From Prevotella sp. khp7 (GTDB taxonomy: Bacteria > Bacteroidota > Bacteroidia > Bacteroidales > Bacteroidaceae), in contig NZ_FOIV01000001.1 of the NCBI RefSeq assembly GCF_900109055.1, forward strand, positions 354,682 to 418,681: 64,000 nucleotides of DNA, in the 5' to 3' direction. The position numbers and the translations under genes are program-made. The notes under the pieces are model-generated. The model worked only from the letters and a program-made list of their open reading frames with translations, was not told the origin of the DNA and ran no database searches. Positions 23,241 through 32,762 of the stretch are shown here, piece by piece (the stretch's first letter is position 1; the number at the start of each line of letters is the position of its first letter).

Positions 23241-25193
23241 TTATATTAAGGTACCATACTCTGTGCTATAACGAAGCATCTGATGGGCATAGCTCTCACC
23301 GTAGTCCAACTGAATATCACAGATATTCCCGTTTTCATCGTATACAGGCAACATCTGAGGATTAATGAAACCTTTATACGGCGCCAGCCCCAGTTTCTTA
23401 TAGCGTTCCAAAACCTCCTGATGCAGTTCGGGATCAACCTTCACGGCATAATGCTCCACCAACTGACGAGCGGCTTCAAAGTCACCTTCGCTCTTGATAC
23501 GCTGAATTTCAGCCAACAAACGAGCAAAGAGACGACGGAGTTCTTCAAAATCAACGATTTCAACATAGGTCTTTCCGTCGCGTTTCTTCAGACGTACAAC
23601 ATCGCTGTTCTCATAACACCAATGAGCGATCAAGGCACGATTACGCATGTGAGCCTCTTCTATCTGATTACCGGGAGTGATACGAATCAGCTGTGTCATC
23701 AAGCCATTCATCATATAAGTATAATATTGCGACTTATACGCCTCCTCATCGGGCGTCAGACCAAGCTCCACCAGTTTCTTGTCTGCAATATAGTACAAGC
23801 CGAAAAGGTCTGCTCTCGCCTCTTCTATCGTGTTGCCATAGGCCTTCAACGCATCAGGATCAACGCCAGGAAGCAATTGTCCGCTCCCGTGTCCTAAACA
23901 TTCATGCAAATCGGTATGCAGGTCATCGCAAACGTCACCATATTTATCTATTAGGCTAAGCATCTCAGCATCGATGACAAACTCTTCTTTAAAGCCATTA
24001 CCATGAGCGGCTTTATTATAAGCATCAGTGATATTGCTGATGGTAATACTCTTACTGCCGTATTCAGCCCGTATCCAGTCAGCATTAGGCAGATTGATGC
24101 CGATAGCCGTTGACGGATATTCATCACCACCGAGCATAGCAGCGCAAATAACATTGGCCGACACACCCTTTACAACAGGTTTGCGGAAACGGGCATCGAC
24201 AGGTGAATGATCCTCAAACCACTGGGCATTATTACTGATGGTTCTGGTGCGATGAGTCGCCTCTTCGTCGATATATTCAACAAGACCTTCCCATGAGCCC
24301 TTTAATCCCAGCGGATCACCATACACTTCGATGAAACCATTGATAAAATCAATCGTGGAATCATGGTCTTTCAACCATTCAATGCAATATTCATTAAAAG
24401 TTTGTAAATCGCCTGTCTTATAATAGCTTATAAGTATAGAAATAACCTTCCTCTGTTGTTCGTTCTCCGCTACAGATAGTGCTTTTTCAAGCCAATATAC
24501 AATATGGCGAATAGCATTAGCATATCTGCCATTAGCCGACCACACCAACTCCTTTATTTCACCATTCTCCTTAACCAATGTTGAATTCAAACCATAAGAA
24601 GAAGGTGTCTTTGAATCAGCCTGTTCCTGTTTCATCCGCTCATAGAAAGCCTCAGCCTCCTGTTGCGTAACACCACCATCATAAAAATGACAGGCCGAAG
24701 TCAATATCAAATCTTCACCATCAGTTTTATTGACCCGTTTAGGAAGCACCGTTTCATCAAAGATGACAGGGAATAACTCTTCACACATCTCATCAATACT
24801 CTCCCCTTCTTTCAAAGGGAGTTTACGGGCATCTACACACCGTATAGCGTTATGAAGATACGCTGCGCTGAATCCTGGTCTGAACTTCTCGCACCCATAA
24901 TGATGATAGATGCCGCTTGAAAACCAAACACGCTTCAGATATATCTCTAAAGCGCGGAACTCATCGGTATCATGTGGAATGGTAAGATCACAATAAACCA
25001 CTTCAAGCAACTTCCTTATGCGGAGATTATACTTACCAAACTGATCGAAAGTGATATCTCTTCCATACAAAGTTGCCTGAGATAAATAATAAACTAAGAC
25101 TTTCTGCTGAACAGAAAGTCTTTCAAAGCCGTTCAAACGGTATCTGAGCAACTGCAAATCAGCAAATCGCTCATCCTGATAATTAAAACCCAC
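23241..25193 (-). CDS. Dipeptidyl-peptidase III-like metallopeptidase (M49)
   Basis: Family M49 enzymes remove dipeptides from the N terminus of short peptides. The 650-residue product carries the zinc motif HECLGH (near residue 430, the HExxxH form unique to M49) followed by GSGQ, and the third ligand motif EEARADLFGLYY about 35 residues later. There is no signal peptide, so it is probably cytoplasmic. Homologues in Bacteroidetes have often been mislabelled as dihydrofolate reductase. It lies 14 bases after the AraC-like gene. Confidence 0.9.
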   Translation of the reverse strand: MGFNYQDERFADLQLLRYRLNGFERLSVQQKVLVYYLSQATLYGRDITFDQFGKYNLRIRKLLEVVYCDLTIPHDTDEFRALEIYLKRVWFSSGIYHHYGCEKFRPGFSAAYLHNAIRCVDARKLPLKEGESIDEMCEELFPVIFDETVLPKRVNKTDGEDLILTSACHFYDGGVTQQEAEAFYERMKQEQADSKTPSSYGLNSTLVKENGEIKELVWSANGRYANAIRHIVYWLEKALSVAENEQQRKVISILISYYKTGDLQTFNEYCIEWLKDHDSTIDFINGFIEVYGDPLGLKGSWEGLVEYIDEEATHRTRTISNNAQWFEDHSPVDARFRKPVVKGVSANVICAAMLGGDEYPSTAIGINLPNADWIRAEYGSKSITISNITDAYNKAAHGNGFKEEFVIDAEMLSLIDKYGDVCDDLHTDLHECLGHGSGQLLPGVDPDALKAYGNTIEEARADLFGLYYIADKKLVELGLTPDEEAYKSQYYTYMMNGLMTQLIRITPGNQIEEAHMRNRALIAHWCYENSDVVRLKKRDGKTYVEIVDFEELRRLFARLLAEIQRIKSEGDFEAARQLVEHYAVKVDPELHQEVLERYKKLGLAPYKGFINPQMLPVYDENGNICDIQLDYGESYAHQMLRYSTEYGTLI

Positions 25194-25207
25194 GCGACAA
25201 TGCCTCC

Positions 25208-25660
25208 TTAACCCTTACGGACATTCTTAACCTTCATAGCGGGATGTTGTCTCAAGTGCTGCAGACGATACTCACGAGGTGTAGTGCCCACAATACGATA
25301 GAACGAAGCATAGAACGACTGGCGGTTTGCAAAGCCAACCATATCGCTGACCTCCTCCATACGAAGATCCTGATAACGCTTGTCTACCAATATACTCATG
25401 GCTTCGTCAATGCGGTATTTATTGACAAATGAAGTATAGTTCATATGAAAACGCACATTGACAACAGCCGAGATGTACCTTGTGTTGGTGCCAAGATCTT
25501 CTGCCAGTTTCTTTGCAGAGTATTCCTTGTCACGATACTTCTTCTGCATGACGATGATGTTCATAATCTTTTCTTGCATCTCGTCCATCATGTGAGGACT
25601 AACCAGACTTCTGTAGGCAGCCTCTTTTTCTTTCTTTTCTGTAATGTTGTACTTAGCCAT
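25208..25660 (-). CDS. AraC-type helix-turn-helix regulator, DNA-binding domain only
   Basis: The 150-residue product consists almost entirely of an AraC-type double helix-turn-helix. The first helix-turn-helix is around YSAKKLAEDLGTNTRYISAVVN, and the family signature in the second is VSDMVGFANRQSFYASFYRIVGTTPREYR. There is no sensor domain in the protein, although about 45 residues precede the DNA-binding part. It leads the M49-AlkD operon and diverges from recQ, with promoters for both in a 105-base gap. Confidence 0.88.
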   Translation of the reverse strand: MAKYNITEKKEKEAAYRSLVSPHMMDEMQEKIMNIIVMQKKYRDKEYSAKKLAEDLGTNTRYISAVVNVRFHMNYTSFVNKYRIDEAMSILVDKRYQDLRMEEVSDMVGFANRQSFYASFYRIVGTTPREYRLQHLRQHPAMKVKNVRKG

Positions 25661-25689
25661 CTGTGATCGCTTTTAAATTTATTTATGTG

Positions 25690-25720
25690 CAAATTTACAA
25701 AAAATACCAATAGGTGCAAA
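25690..25720 (-). promoter_or_regulatory. Promoter of the AraC-like/M49/AlkD-like operon
   Basis: Minus strand: TTTG at 25717-25720 and TAAATTTG at 25690-25697, 19 bp apart. Confidence 0.7.
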
Positions 25721-25740
25721 GGATTTTCAAAAAAAATAAC

Positions 25741-25748
25741 TAACTTTG
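25741..25748 (+). promoter_or_regulatory. -7 box (TAACTTTG) for recQ
   Basis: A full TAnnTTTG match 17 bases before the chosen recQ start; -33 not clear. Confidence 0.6.
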
Positions 25749-25765
25749 TACAAAAATTAAAGAAT

Positions 25766-27586
25766 ATGGACATTTTTGAAGCACTTAGGTGCTATTTCGG
25801 ATATAATTCATTCAGGCAAAATCAGGAGGAAATAATCAGACATGTCACAAATGGCTGCGACGCTCTGGTTCTCATGCCTACTGGAGGGGGCAAAAGTATC
25901 TGCTATCAGATTCCCGCATTGACCATGAAAGGTACAGCCATTATCATCTCACCACTTATCAGTCTCATGAAGGATCAGGTTGAAACCTTACGGGCCAATG
26001 GAATTGAGGCTGAAGCACTTAACAGTGGGAACGACCCGGCAATAGACCTTGTAATACGAAGAAAATGCCTGGCCGGGAGTCTAAAGCTTCTTTACATTTC
26101 GCCAGAAAAGCTCTTAGCAGAATTAGACTACCTGATAAGCCATATAGAAGTATCATTATTTGCTATTGACGAGGCTCATTGTATCAGTCAGTGGGGACAC
26201 GATTTCCGACCAGAATATACGCAGTTGGGCATTCTCAGAGAGAAGTTCCCCAACACACCCATCATGGCTCTTACGGCTACAGCCGACAAGATCACAAGGC
26301 ATGACATCATTGAGCAGCTCAAATTAAAGAATGCCCGTGAATTCATATCAAGTTTTGACCGCCCAAACCTGAGTCTTTGCGTCAAACGAGGCTATAAAGC
26401 CGCCGACAAGATGCATTTCATTCTAAACTTCATCAAGGCGCGTCCTTTTGATGCAGGTATCATCTATTGTCTGAGCAGAAAGACTACAGAGAAAGTGGCA
26501 GCCGATTTAAGGAAGAAAGGCATCAACGCCGCTCCTTATCACGCAGGACTTTCTCCACTTGAGCGCAGTCAGACTCAGGAACAGTTCAAGAACGACCAGT
26601 TACTGGTGGTATGCGCCACCATCGCTTTTGGCATGGGAATCGACAAGAGTAACGTGCGCTGGGTGATACATTACAACATGCCGAAAAGCATTGAGAGTTT
26701 CTATCAGGAAATAGGGCGTGCAGGCAGAGATGGTGCTCCAGCAGAAACCATTCTGTTCTACTCATTGGCAGACATTGTACAACTCACCGAATTTGCCAAG
26801 CAAAGCGGGCAACAGGACGTCAATATGGACAAATTGAAGCGCATGCAGGAATATGCAGAATCAAATGTGTGCCGACGCCGCATTTTATTAAACTATTTCA
26901 GCGAGCAGACCGATCACGACTGCGGCAACTGCGATGTTTGCGAGAATCCGCCCCAGCGATTCGACGGCACACGCTATGTACAAATGGCTCTCAGCGCTGC
27001 TAAGCGCTCTGACGAAAAGATACGCATAGCCACCATCATAGAGATCCTGAAAGGCATGCGTTCGCCAACTGTCGAGCGCAACGGATATGACAAACTAAAG
27101 ACTTTCGGTGTAGGGAAAGACGTCTCATTGAACGACTGGCAGGATTATCTGTTACAGATGCTGCAGATGGGATTCATCGAGATTGCTTACAACGACGGCA
27201 ACAAGGTAAAGATAACAGATATCGGCAACGATGTGCTCTATGGACGGAAAGAGGCCTCACTATGCGTGGTCGACCACAGTACTAAGGAAGAACCGAAGAA
27301 GCGAAAGCTGAAACTGGAGATTCCCACAATCACCATTCCTGGTCTTCCACCAACCACTGGCGTCGAAGACCCTAAGCTTTTCGAAGCCCTGCGTGTTTTA
27401 CGTGCAACATGCGCTAATGAAGAAGGATTTCCACCCTACATCATTTTCAACGACAAAGTGCTCCATTCGCTAGCCACCATCAAGCCCACCACCCTTGAAC
27501 AATTCGGTCATATTTCAGGCATAGGAGAACACAAGAAGCAGAAGTATGGAAACCGTTTCGTTGCACTCATACAGAAATACGTCTAA
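25766..27586 (+). CDS. recQ: ATP-dependent DNA helicase RecQ
   Basis: RecQ unwinds DNA 3' to 5' in recombinational repair. The 606-residue product has motif I TGGGKS, motif II DEAH (FAIDEAHCIS), the Q-rich segment SQWGHDFRPEY after motif II, motif VI (QEIGRAGRDG), a four-cysteine zinc domain (C-R-RR...CGNCDVC), an RQC winged helix, and a C-terminal HRDC domain (about residues 525-606). The start at 25766 (MDIFEAL) follows a -7 box at 25741, which excludes the ATG at 25685. Confidence 0.95.
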   Translation: MDIFEALRCYFGYNSFRQNQEEIIRHVTNGCDALVLMPTGGGKSICYQIPALTMKGTAIIISPLISLMKDQVETLRANGIEAEALNSGNDPAIDLVIRRKCLAGSLKLLYISPEKLLAELDYLISHIEVSLFAIDEAHCISQWGHDFRPEYTQLGILREKFPNTPIMALTATADKITRHDIIEQLKLKNAREFISSFDRPNLSLCVKRGYKAADKMHFILNFIKARPFDAGIIYCLSRKTTEKVAADLRKKGINAAPYHAGLSPLERSQTQEQFKNDQLLVVCATIAFGMGIDKSNVRWVIHYNMPKSIESFYQEIGRAGRDGAPAETILFYSLADIVQLTEFAKQSGQQDVNMDKLKRMQEYAESNVCRRRILLNYFSEQTDHDCGNCDVCENPPQRFDGTRYVQMALSAAKRSDEKIRIATIIEILKGMRSPTVERNGYDKLKTFGVGKDVSLNDWQDYLLQMLQMGFIEIAYNDGNKVKITDIGNDVLYGRKEASLCVVDHSTKEEPKKRKLKLEIPTITIPGLPPTTGVEDPKLFEALRVLRATCANEEGFPPYIIFNDKVLHSLATIKPTTLEQFGHISGIGEHKKQKYGNRFVALIQKYV

Positions 27587-27705
27587 CGTGCTTTTTTACA
27601 CCTTGTTTTATGGAAAAAGGGGAAAATAAACTAAAAAATCAGCCTAAAAGTGTCACTTTTTGCTAAAAACTGATGATTTATAGCGGTTTTGTGAAGAGAA
27701 TTTTG

Positions 27706-27713
27706 TAAATTTG
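27706..27713 (+). promoter_or_regulatory. -7 box (TAAATTTG) for the GT5-fragment gene
   Basis: A full TAnnTTTG match 20 bases before the start; no consensus -33 at the right distance. Confidence 0.55.
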
Positions 27714-27732
27714 CAGGGCAAAATTACCAAAG

Positions 27733-28563
27733 ATGGCAAAGAAAAAGATATTATTCATTAATCAGGAGATCTCTCCTTATGTACCTGACAGCTCATTGTC
27801 GCTGATGGGTAAGGGTGTTCCACAGGCTATGCAAGAGCAGAGTCATGAAATCCGTACGTTCATGCCCAAATGGGGAATCATCAATGAGCGTCGCGGACAG
27901 TTGCATGAAGTTATCCGACTGTCAGGTATGAACCTTATCATTAATGATACTGATCACCCACTGATTATTAAGGTGGCATCGATTCAGTCAGCCAGAATTC
28001 AGGTTTATTTCATTGATAACGACGATTATTTCGGCAAACGTCTGATGGCAAAAGACGAGAATGGCGAAGATTATCTTGACAATGGTGAGCGCGCTATATT
28101 CTTTGCACGTGGCGTATTGGAGACAGTCAAGAAACTGCGTTGGGTGCCCGATATCATTCACTGTCAGGGATGGATGAGCGCCGTTGTGCCTCTCTATGTC
28201 AAGACCGCTTATCACGATGAGCCTTCGTTTGCAGAAGCAAAGGTTGTAACATCGCTCTTTGAGAAGAACATCGACAAGGACCTTGGCGAGAATTTCAAAG
28301 AATGCCTTGAGTTCCGTGAGGCCAAAGCAGAGTTACTGAAGGACTATAAGAACGAATTCGATTTCAACGAGTTGAGCAAGCTGGCCATCGATTACAGCGA
28401 CGGCGTGATACAAGCCGATCAGAAAGTCGATCAGAAGTTGCTGAAATATGCAGCTGGCAAGAACATCCCCGTACTTGACTATCAAGAGGACTTTGCCGAC
28501 TCATATGAGAATTTCTACAACCAGCTGTTTCCTGAAGAGCAGCCAGAAGTAGAAGAAGATTAA
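27733..28563 (+). CDS. Glycogen/starch synthase N-terminal domain protein (GT5 fragment)
   Basis: The 276-residue product matches only the N-terminal Rossmann half of GT5 glycogen synthases: a KKILFINQEISPY opening, then the GVPQAMQEQSHEIRTFMPKWG segment (about residues 30-50) and PDIIHCQGWMS (about 140-150). The KTGGL-type sugar-nucleotide motif that normally follows the opening is replaced by SSLSLMG, and the C-terminal GT-B half is missing. It is therefore unlikely to make glycogen alone. The acidic C-terminal tail is EEQPEVEED. It is followed 21 bases later by the DUF4270 gene, a pairing I recall as conserved in Bacteroidales, which argues against random decay. Confidence 0.82.
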   Translation: MAKKKILFINQEISPYVPDSSLSLMGKGVPQAMQEQSHEIRTFMPKWGIINERRGQLHEVIRLSGMNLIINDTDHPLIIKVASIQSARIQVYFIDNDDYFGKRLMAKDENGEDYLDNGERAIFFARGVLETVKKLRWVPDIIHCQGWMSAVVPLYVKTAYHDEPSFAEAKVVTSLFEKNIDKDLGENFKECLEFREAKAELLKDYKNEFDFNELSKLAIDYSDGVIQADQKVDQKLLKYAAGKNIPVLDYQEDFADSYENFYNQLFPEEQPEVEED

Positions 28564-28584
28564 AAATATAGAATACCTCGACAC

Positions 28585-30036
28585 ATGAAATGTAAATGGA
28601 TAACAGCGATTGCTTTTACTGCAATGGCAATACTCTCTTGTAGTGAAGATACAGAAGGCATCGGACAGTCACTGACCGATGAGACGGATAAATTAGAGGT
28701 AACGACGGGCGTTTTCAGCGCTACCAGCCGCTCTATACAAGTCGACTCTGTCTATTCAAAGCACTTTGACTGCTACTTCGGCAGGGTGAAAGACCCTGAA
28801 ACAGGTGCCTATGTGAAGAGTGAGTTCATGACCCAGTTCAACATACTGGAGGATATGGTTATGCCTGACCGCAGTAAAATACTCGGCTCATACGATGGTG
28901 ATATCGCAGCCGACTCTTGTGAGATATGGCTGATATTCGACCGTTCAAAGTGCTATGGCGACTCACTCACTCCGATGAAGATCAATATCAAGGAGCTGAG
29001 TAAACCCATGAGCGACGCGAAGACATACTACAGCAACTTCGATCCCATCAGCGAGGGTTACATCAGAGAAGACGGACTGAAGAAAAGCATGGCATTCTCG
29101 TTGGCAAATCTTACCGTCAAAGACAGTCTGCGCAATACCAATGGCTATACCGACTATTCCATTGTCGGATTGAACGATCCTTATACCGACAAGAGCGGCA
29201 AGACATACAACAACTACGGCACTTATGTGCTTCGCAGTTACTACGATCACCCTGAGTATTTCAAGAACGTATACACATTCGTCAACAACGTGTGTCCAGG
29301 CTTCTATTTCGAGGTGAACGACGGTCTTGGAGTAATGGCAAAGATTTCGGAAATAGATATTAATATGTATTTCCACTATCAGGCTGACACCACCGTATAT
29401 TACGGTTCTCTCTTCCTCTCGTCGACTCCCGAGGTGCTTCGAACCACAAGGGTGGTTAACGACAATGCAGCCTTGCAGCGACTGGTTAACGATAAGAGCT
29501 GTACTTACCTGAAAGCGCCCGCAGGCATTTTCACAGAGGTTACATTGCCAGTTGACGAGATCAGTCAGGCACATACAAAAGACTCACTGCTCTCCGTAAG
29601 CATTAACTTCAACAGACAAAACAGCAACATCAGCACACAATACCCGCTGAACACTCCTGACTATATTCTGATGGTGCAGAAAGACAGTCTGAACACATTC
29701 TTTGAGACCCAGACTATATACAACTACACCAGTTCCTATATGGCTGGTTTGTCGGCAAACGCCTATTCATTCAGCAACATCGGCAATCTCATCACCCTGA
29801 TGGCTAAGAACAAGGCAGAGGGATTGAAGAGCGATCCGAACTGGGTGGCAAAGCATCCTGATTGGAACAAGGCCGTACTCGTCCCCCTTGCTGCAACTAT
29901 CACATACGACAAAAACAGAAGTCCTACGGTTACAGCAATAGCTAACCAGATGGGACTTTCGAGTACGAAGTTGGTAGGAGGTGACGGTAATCCTATCGAA
30001 ATGAAAGTGATTTACGCCCGATTTAAGGAGAAATAA
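28585..30036 (+). CDS. DUF4270 family lipoprotein
   Basis: The 483-residue protein has a lipoprotein signal with lipobox LSC at about residue 19 and is predicted to be exported. DUF4270 proteins are large beta-rich Bacteroidetes lipoproteins of unknown function. Typical features here are the early VYSKHFDCYFGRVKDPETGAY block, the NILEDM...CEIWLIFD strand pair, and a C-terminal YARFKEK ending. It is co-transcribed with the GT5-fragment gene (21-base gap) and followed 3 bases later by a 42-aa gene. Confidence 0.85.
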   Translation: MKCKWITAIAFTAMAILSCSEDTEGIGQSLTDETDKLEVTTGVFSATSRSIQVDSVYSKHFDCYFGRVKDPETGAYVKSEFMTQFNILEDMVMPDRSKILGSYDGDIAADSCEIWLIFDRSKCYGDSLTPMKINIKELSKPMSDAKTYYSNFDPISEGYIREDGLKKSMAFSLANLTVKDSLRNTNGYTDYSIVGLNDPYTDKSGKTYNNYGTYVLRSYYDHPEYFKNVYTFVNNVCPGFYFEVNDGLGVMAKISEIDINMYFHYQADTTVYYGSLFLSSTPEVLRTTRVVNDNAALQRLVNDKSCTYLKAPAGIFTEVTLPVDEISQAHTKDSLLSVSINFNRQNSNISTQYPLNTPDYILMVQKDSLNTFFETQTIYNYTSSYMAGLSANAYSFSNIGNLITLMAKNKAEGLKSDPNWVAKHPDWNKAVLVPLAATITYDKNRSPTVTAIANQMGLSSTKLVGGDGNPIEMKVIYARFKEK

Positions 30037-30039
30037 GAT

Positions 30040-30168
30040 ATGGCTGACGGATTCTTAGAGAAACATCATGAGGAGTACGAGGCACGCAAAGAAGCCTGGC
30101 TCCGAAAGAAGAAACATCTGCCAAAGATAAATAAGAAATTAGAGCGCCCCGTTGATGAGGCGCTCTAA
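30040..30168 (+). CDS. Small conserved-looking 42-aa protein
   Basis: The ATG at 30040 lies 3 bases after the DUF4270 stop codon, and the reading frame runs to TAA at 30166-30168. The 42-residue product is charged and helical (opening MADGFLEKHHEEYEARKEAW, then a basic RKKKH stretch) with no signal peptide. Small proteins with this opening are familiar from Bacteroidetes genomes, but I know no function. Its last codons form the left arm and loop of an 18-bp terminator palindrome, so coding sequence and terminator overlap. This suggests a real, constrained gene. Confidence 0.65.
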   Translation: MADGFLEKHHEEYEARKEAWLRKKKHLPKINKKLERPVDEAL

Positions 30169-30176
30169 TTTCTTAT
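30131..30176. terminator. Perfect 18-bp bidirectional terminator, overlapping two gene ends
   Basis: The left arm 30131-30148 (ataagaaattagagcgcc) and right arm 30159-30176 are exact reverse complements with a 10-base loop. The right arm includes the stop codon of the small gene, and its last bases overlap the end of uvrD (30173). T-rich sequence flanks both sides, so it can end transcription in both directions. Confidence 0.85.
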
Positions 30177-32608
30177 CCGATAACCTTGAACTTGGCAAAC
30201 TTCAGCAACAACTGCTTGGTGCCCGCATTACGGAATTGTACGGTCGCCTTGGTATTCTCGCCCGTACCTTCTATTCTTATCACCTCTCCAATACCAAAGC
30301 GTTGATGCTCAATCCTACATCCTTCATGCAAATCACTGACACTCGGGGCTGTTGCCAATGGTCTCGGTGCCACAGCCTGATGCAGACGTTTGAAGTTGGG
30401 GCCAAAGGGGTCAACAGGCTTCTCAGGACGCCTGGGAGCAACGGCTCTCGGCTTGGGATCGGCCTTGAACTGGGTAGCCACAGGCCTCGGATTCTGCATC
30501 CACTCAGGAGCCTCGCTCTCATAGCCTCGTGTATTCCTGCTATATCCGCCAGTATTACCTGTACCATAGGCACCGCCATCATATCGGTTATAAGCCTTAC
30601 GACTAGCCGAGCCGAATATACTTTCACCCCCACCCGCTTCAGAATGCACTTCCAGCAAGTCAGAGTCAATATCACGGATGAAGCGTGAAGGCGTGTCATA
30701 CTCCATGCGGCCATAGCGGAAACGGTTCTGCGCGCATGTCAGTATACAATGCTTCTCTGCTCGCGTGATGGCTACATAGAGCAGTCGGCGCTCTTCCTCG
30801 AGCTCGCGCATCGAGTTGGTGCACATAGGACTGGGGAAGATGTTTTCCTCTAGTCCGACCACAAACACCGTCGGGAATTCCAAGCCCTTAGCCGAATGGA
30901 CGGTCATCAGCGTCACCTTATCATTTGAATCGCCGTCATCACTGTCAAGGTCGGTCAACAAAGCCACTTCCTGCAGGAAGTCAGTCAGATAAACCTGCTC
31001 ACCCATATCCTCCTCGCGGCGACTCTCCACGAAATCCTGCATGCCCGAGAGGAACTCTTCAAGGTTCTCCTGGCGCGAGATGTCCTCAGGATTACGACCG
31101 CTATAGATATCCTTACTAATGCCCGAGTTCATGATGATGTCGTGACCGAGAGCGTAAGCATCCTCCGTCTGCAGTCTGCCTATCCAGCCCTCTATCAGTT
31201 CGCGGAAAGCCTGAATCTTGGTCATCGTCCCCTTGTTCACATCCATCGGGAAGAGTACAGGTTCCTTTATTACCTGCCACAGACTGACGCCATAGGTCTG
31301 CGCCGTCTGAATGATTTTCCCTACCGTTGTATCACCGATGCCACGTGCCGGATAGTTGACAATACGCTTAAAAGCCTCTTCGTCGTTAGGATTGGCAATA
31401 AGACGGAAATAGGCAATCACGTCCTTGATTTCCTTGCGCTGATAGAAACTCAGTCCGCCATAGATACGATATGGGATGTTATCCTTACGCATCTGCTCCT
31501 CGAAGCTACGGCTCTGCGAGTTGGTGCGATACAGGATGGCAAAGTCGCTCCAGTTACACCCGTCCTGACGCCGGATGCGCTTAATGTCCTGCGTCACGAT
31601 CAGCGCTTCTTCCCTATCCGAATAGGCAGGTTTCAGTTGCAAGCGCTCACCATGCTCGTTTTTCGAGAACACGTTCTTCGGAATCTGCCGTTCGTTACGG
31701 CGAATCAGCGAGTTGGCGGCCTGAACAATCAACTGCGTTGAGCGATAGTTCTGCTCAAGCTTGAATAGTTTTGCATCGGTATACTGACTCTGAAAGTTCA
31801 GGATATTGTCGATATTGGCACCTCTGAACGAGTAGATGCTCTGGGCATCGTCGCCTACCACGCACACACGCTGGCGCTCTTTTGTCAACTGATAGACAAT
31901 GGCCTGCTGCGCAAAGTTAGTATCCTGATACTCATCTACGAGCACAAAATGGAACTTCTCGACATATTTCTGGCGGATTTCCTCATGTTTTTCAAACAGA
32001 ACCCACGTCTGAACCAACAAATCATCGAAATCCATCGCATTAGCCTGACGGCATCTCTCCGCGTACCTTATATATATGTGTGACACCTGAGGGCGCTTCT
32101 GAGCAGCGTCATCGCTGGCCCATGAGCTCTGCTGATACTGCTGAGGCAGCAGTAAGTGGTTCTTTGCCATGGAGATACGGTCGGCCACCGATGAAGGCTT
32201 ATAGACTTTATCGTCGAGTCCCATCTCCTTGATGATTGTTTTCACCAGTGAACGGGCGTCGCTCTGGTCGTAGATGGTAAAGTTGGAATTATAACCCAAA
32301 TGCTCGGCTTCAGCCCTCAAAATGCGTGCGAAAACGCTGTGAAAAGTACCCATTTGCAGATATCTGGCTTGCTCGCTGCCCACCAAACGGCCTATACGCT
32401 CCTTCATTTCACGCGCCGCCTTGTTGGTAAACGTCAATGCTAATATCTGCCAGGGGTTCATTCCCTGCTCTAACAGCCACGCGATTTTATACGTCAGGAC
32501 ACGGGTTTTACCCGACCCTGCACCAGCAATAACAAGACTCGCTCCGTCGCAGTATTCAACCGCAACACGTTGGCTATCATTCAGTTGTTGTAATATATCT
32601 GTGTTCAC
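30173..32608 (-). CDS. uvrD: UvrD/PcrA-type superfamily 1 DNA helicase
   Basis: This is a 3'-5' helicase for nucleotide excision and mismatch repair and replication-fork clearance. The 811-residue product has motif I GAGSGKT (about residues 29-35), motif II DEYQDTN, motif III GDDAQSIYSFRGA, motif V/VI VHSAKGLEFPTVFVVG and VAITRAEK, and a Tudor-like C-terminal end (HQRFGIGEVIRIEGTG). A linker of about 100 residues rich in Gly, Tyr and Arg (GGAYGTGNTGGYSRNTRGY) precedes that domain. It has a textbook promoter (32613-32644). Confidence 0.95.
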   Translation of the reverse strand: MNTDILQQLNDSQRVAVEYCDGASLVIAGAGSGKTRVLTYKIAWLLEQGMNPWQILALTFTNKAAREMKERIGRLVGSEQARYLQMGTFHSVFARILRAEAEHLGYNSNFTIYDQSDARSLVKTIIKEMGLDDKVYKPSSVADRISMAKNHLLLPQQYQQSSWASDDAAQKRPQVSHIYIRYAERCRQANAMDFDDLLVQTWVLFEKHEEIRQKYVEKFHFVLVDEYQDTNFAQQAIVYQLTKERQRVCVVGDDAQSIYSFRGANIDNILNFQSQYTDAKLFKLEQNYRSTQLIVQAANSLIRRNERQIPKNVFSKNEHGERLQLKPAYSDREEALIVTQDIKRIRRQDGCNWSDFAILYRTNSQSRSFEEQMRKDNIPYRIYGGLSFYQRKEIKDVIAYFRLIANPNDEEAFKRIVNYPARGIGDTTVGKIIQTAQTYGVSLWQVIKEPVLFPMDVNKGTMTKIQAFRELIEGWIGRLQTEDAYALGHDIIMNSGISKDIYSGRNPEDISRQENLEEFLSGMQDFVESRREEDMGEQVYLTDFLQEVALLTDLDSDDGDSNDKVTLMTVHSAKGLEFPTVFVVGLEENIFPSPMCTNSMRELEEERRLLYVAITRAEKHCILTCAQNRFRYGRMEYDTPSRFIRDIDSDLLEVHSEAGGGESIFGSASRKAYNRYDGGAYGTGNTGGYSRNTRGYESEAPEWMQNPRPVATQFKADPKPRAVAPRRPEKPVDPFGPNFKRLHQAVAPRPLATAPSVSDLHEGCRIEHQRFGIGEVIRIEGTGENTKATVQFRNAGTKQLLLKFAKFKVIG

Positions 32609-32612
32609 GATG

Positions 32613-32644
32613 CAAAGTTACGAAAATAATTCGAAACCACCAAA
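32613..32644 (-). promoter_or_regulatory. Promoter of uvrD
   Basis: Minus strand: TTTG at 32641-32644 and TAACTTTG at 32613-32620, 20 bp apart. The -7 box ends only 5 bases before the start codon, so the mRNA is leaderless or nearly so, or an internal start is used. Confidence 0.7.
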
Positions 32645-32762
32645 TGACTCAAGAAGGCTTTCATCCGATGAAAGTATCACTTTCTGGCGTGGAAACTCCT
32701 GCTTTCATCCGTATTCTTATAATAATCACACAGTTATCACTTTATTACATCTATACAGAAAT

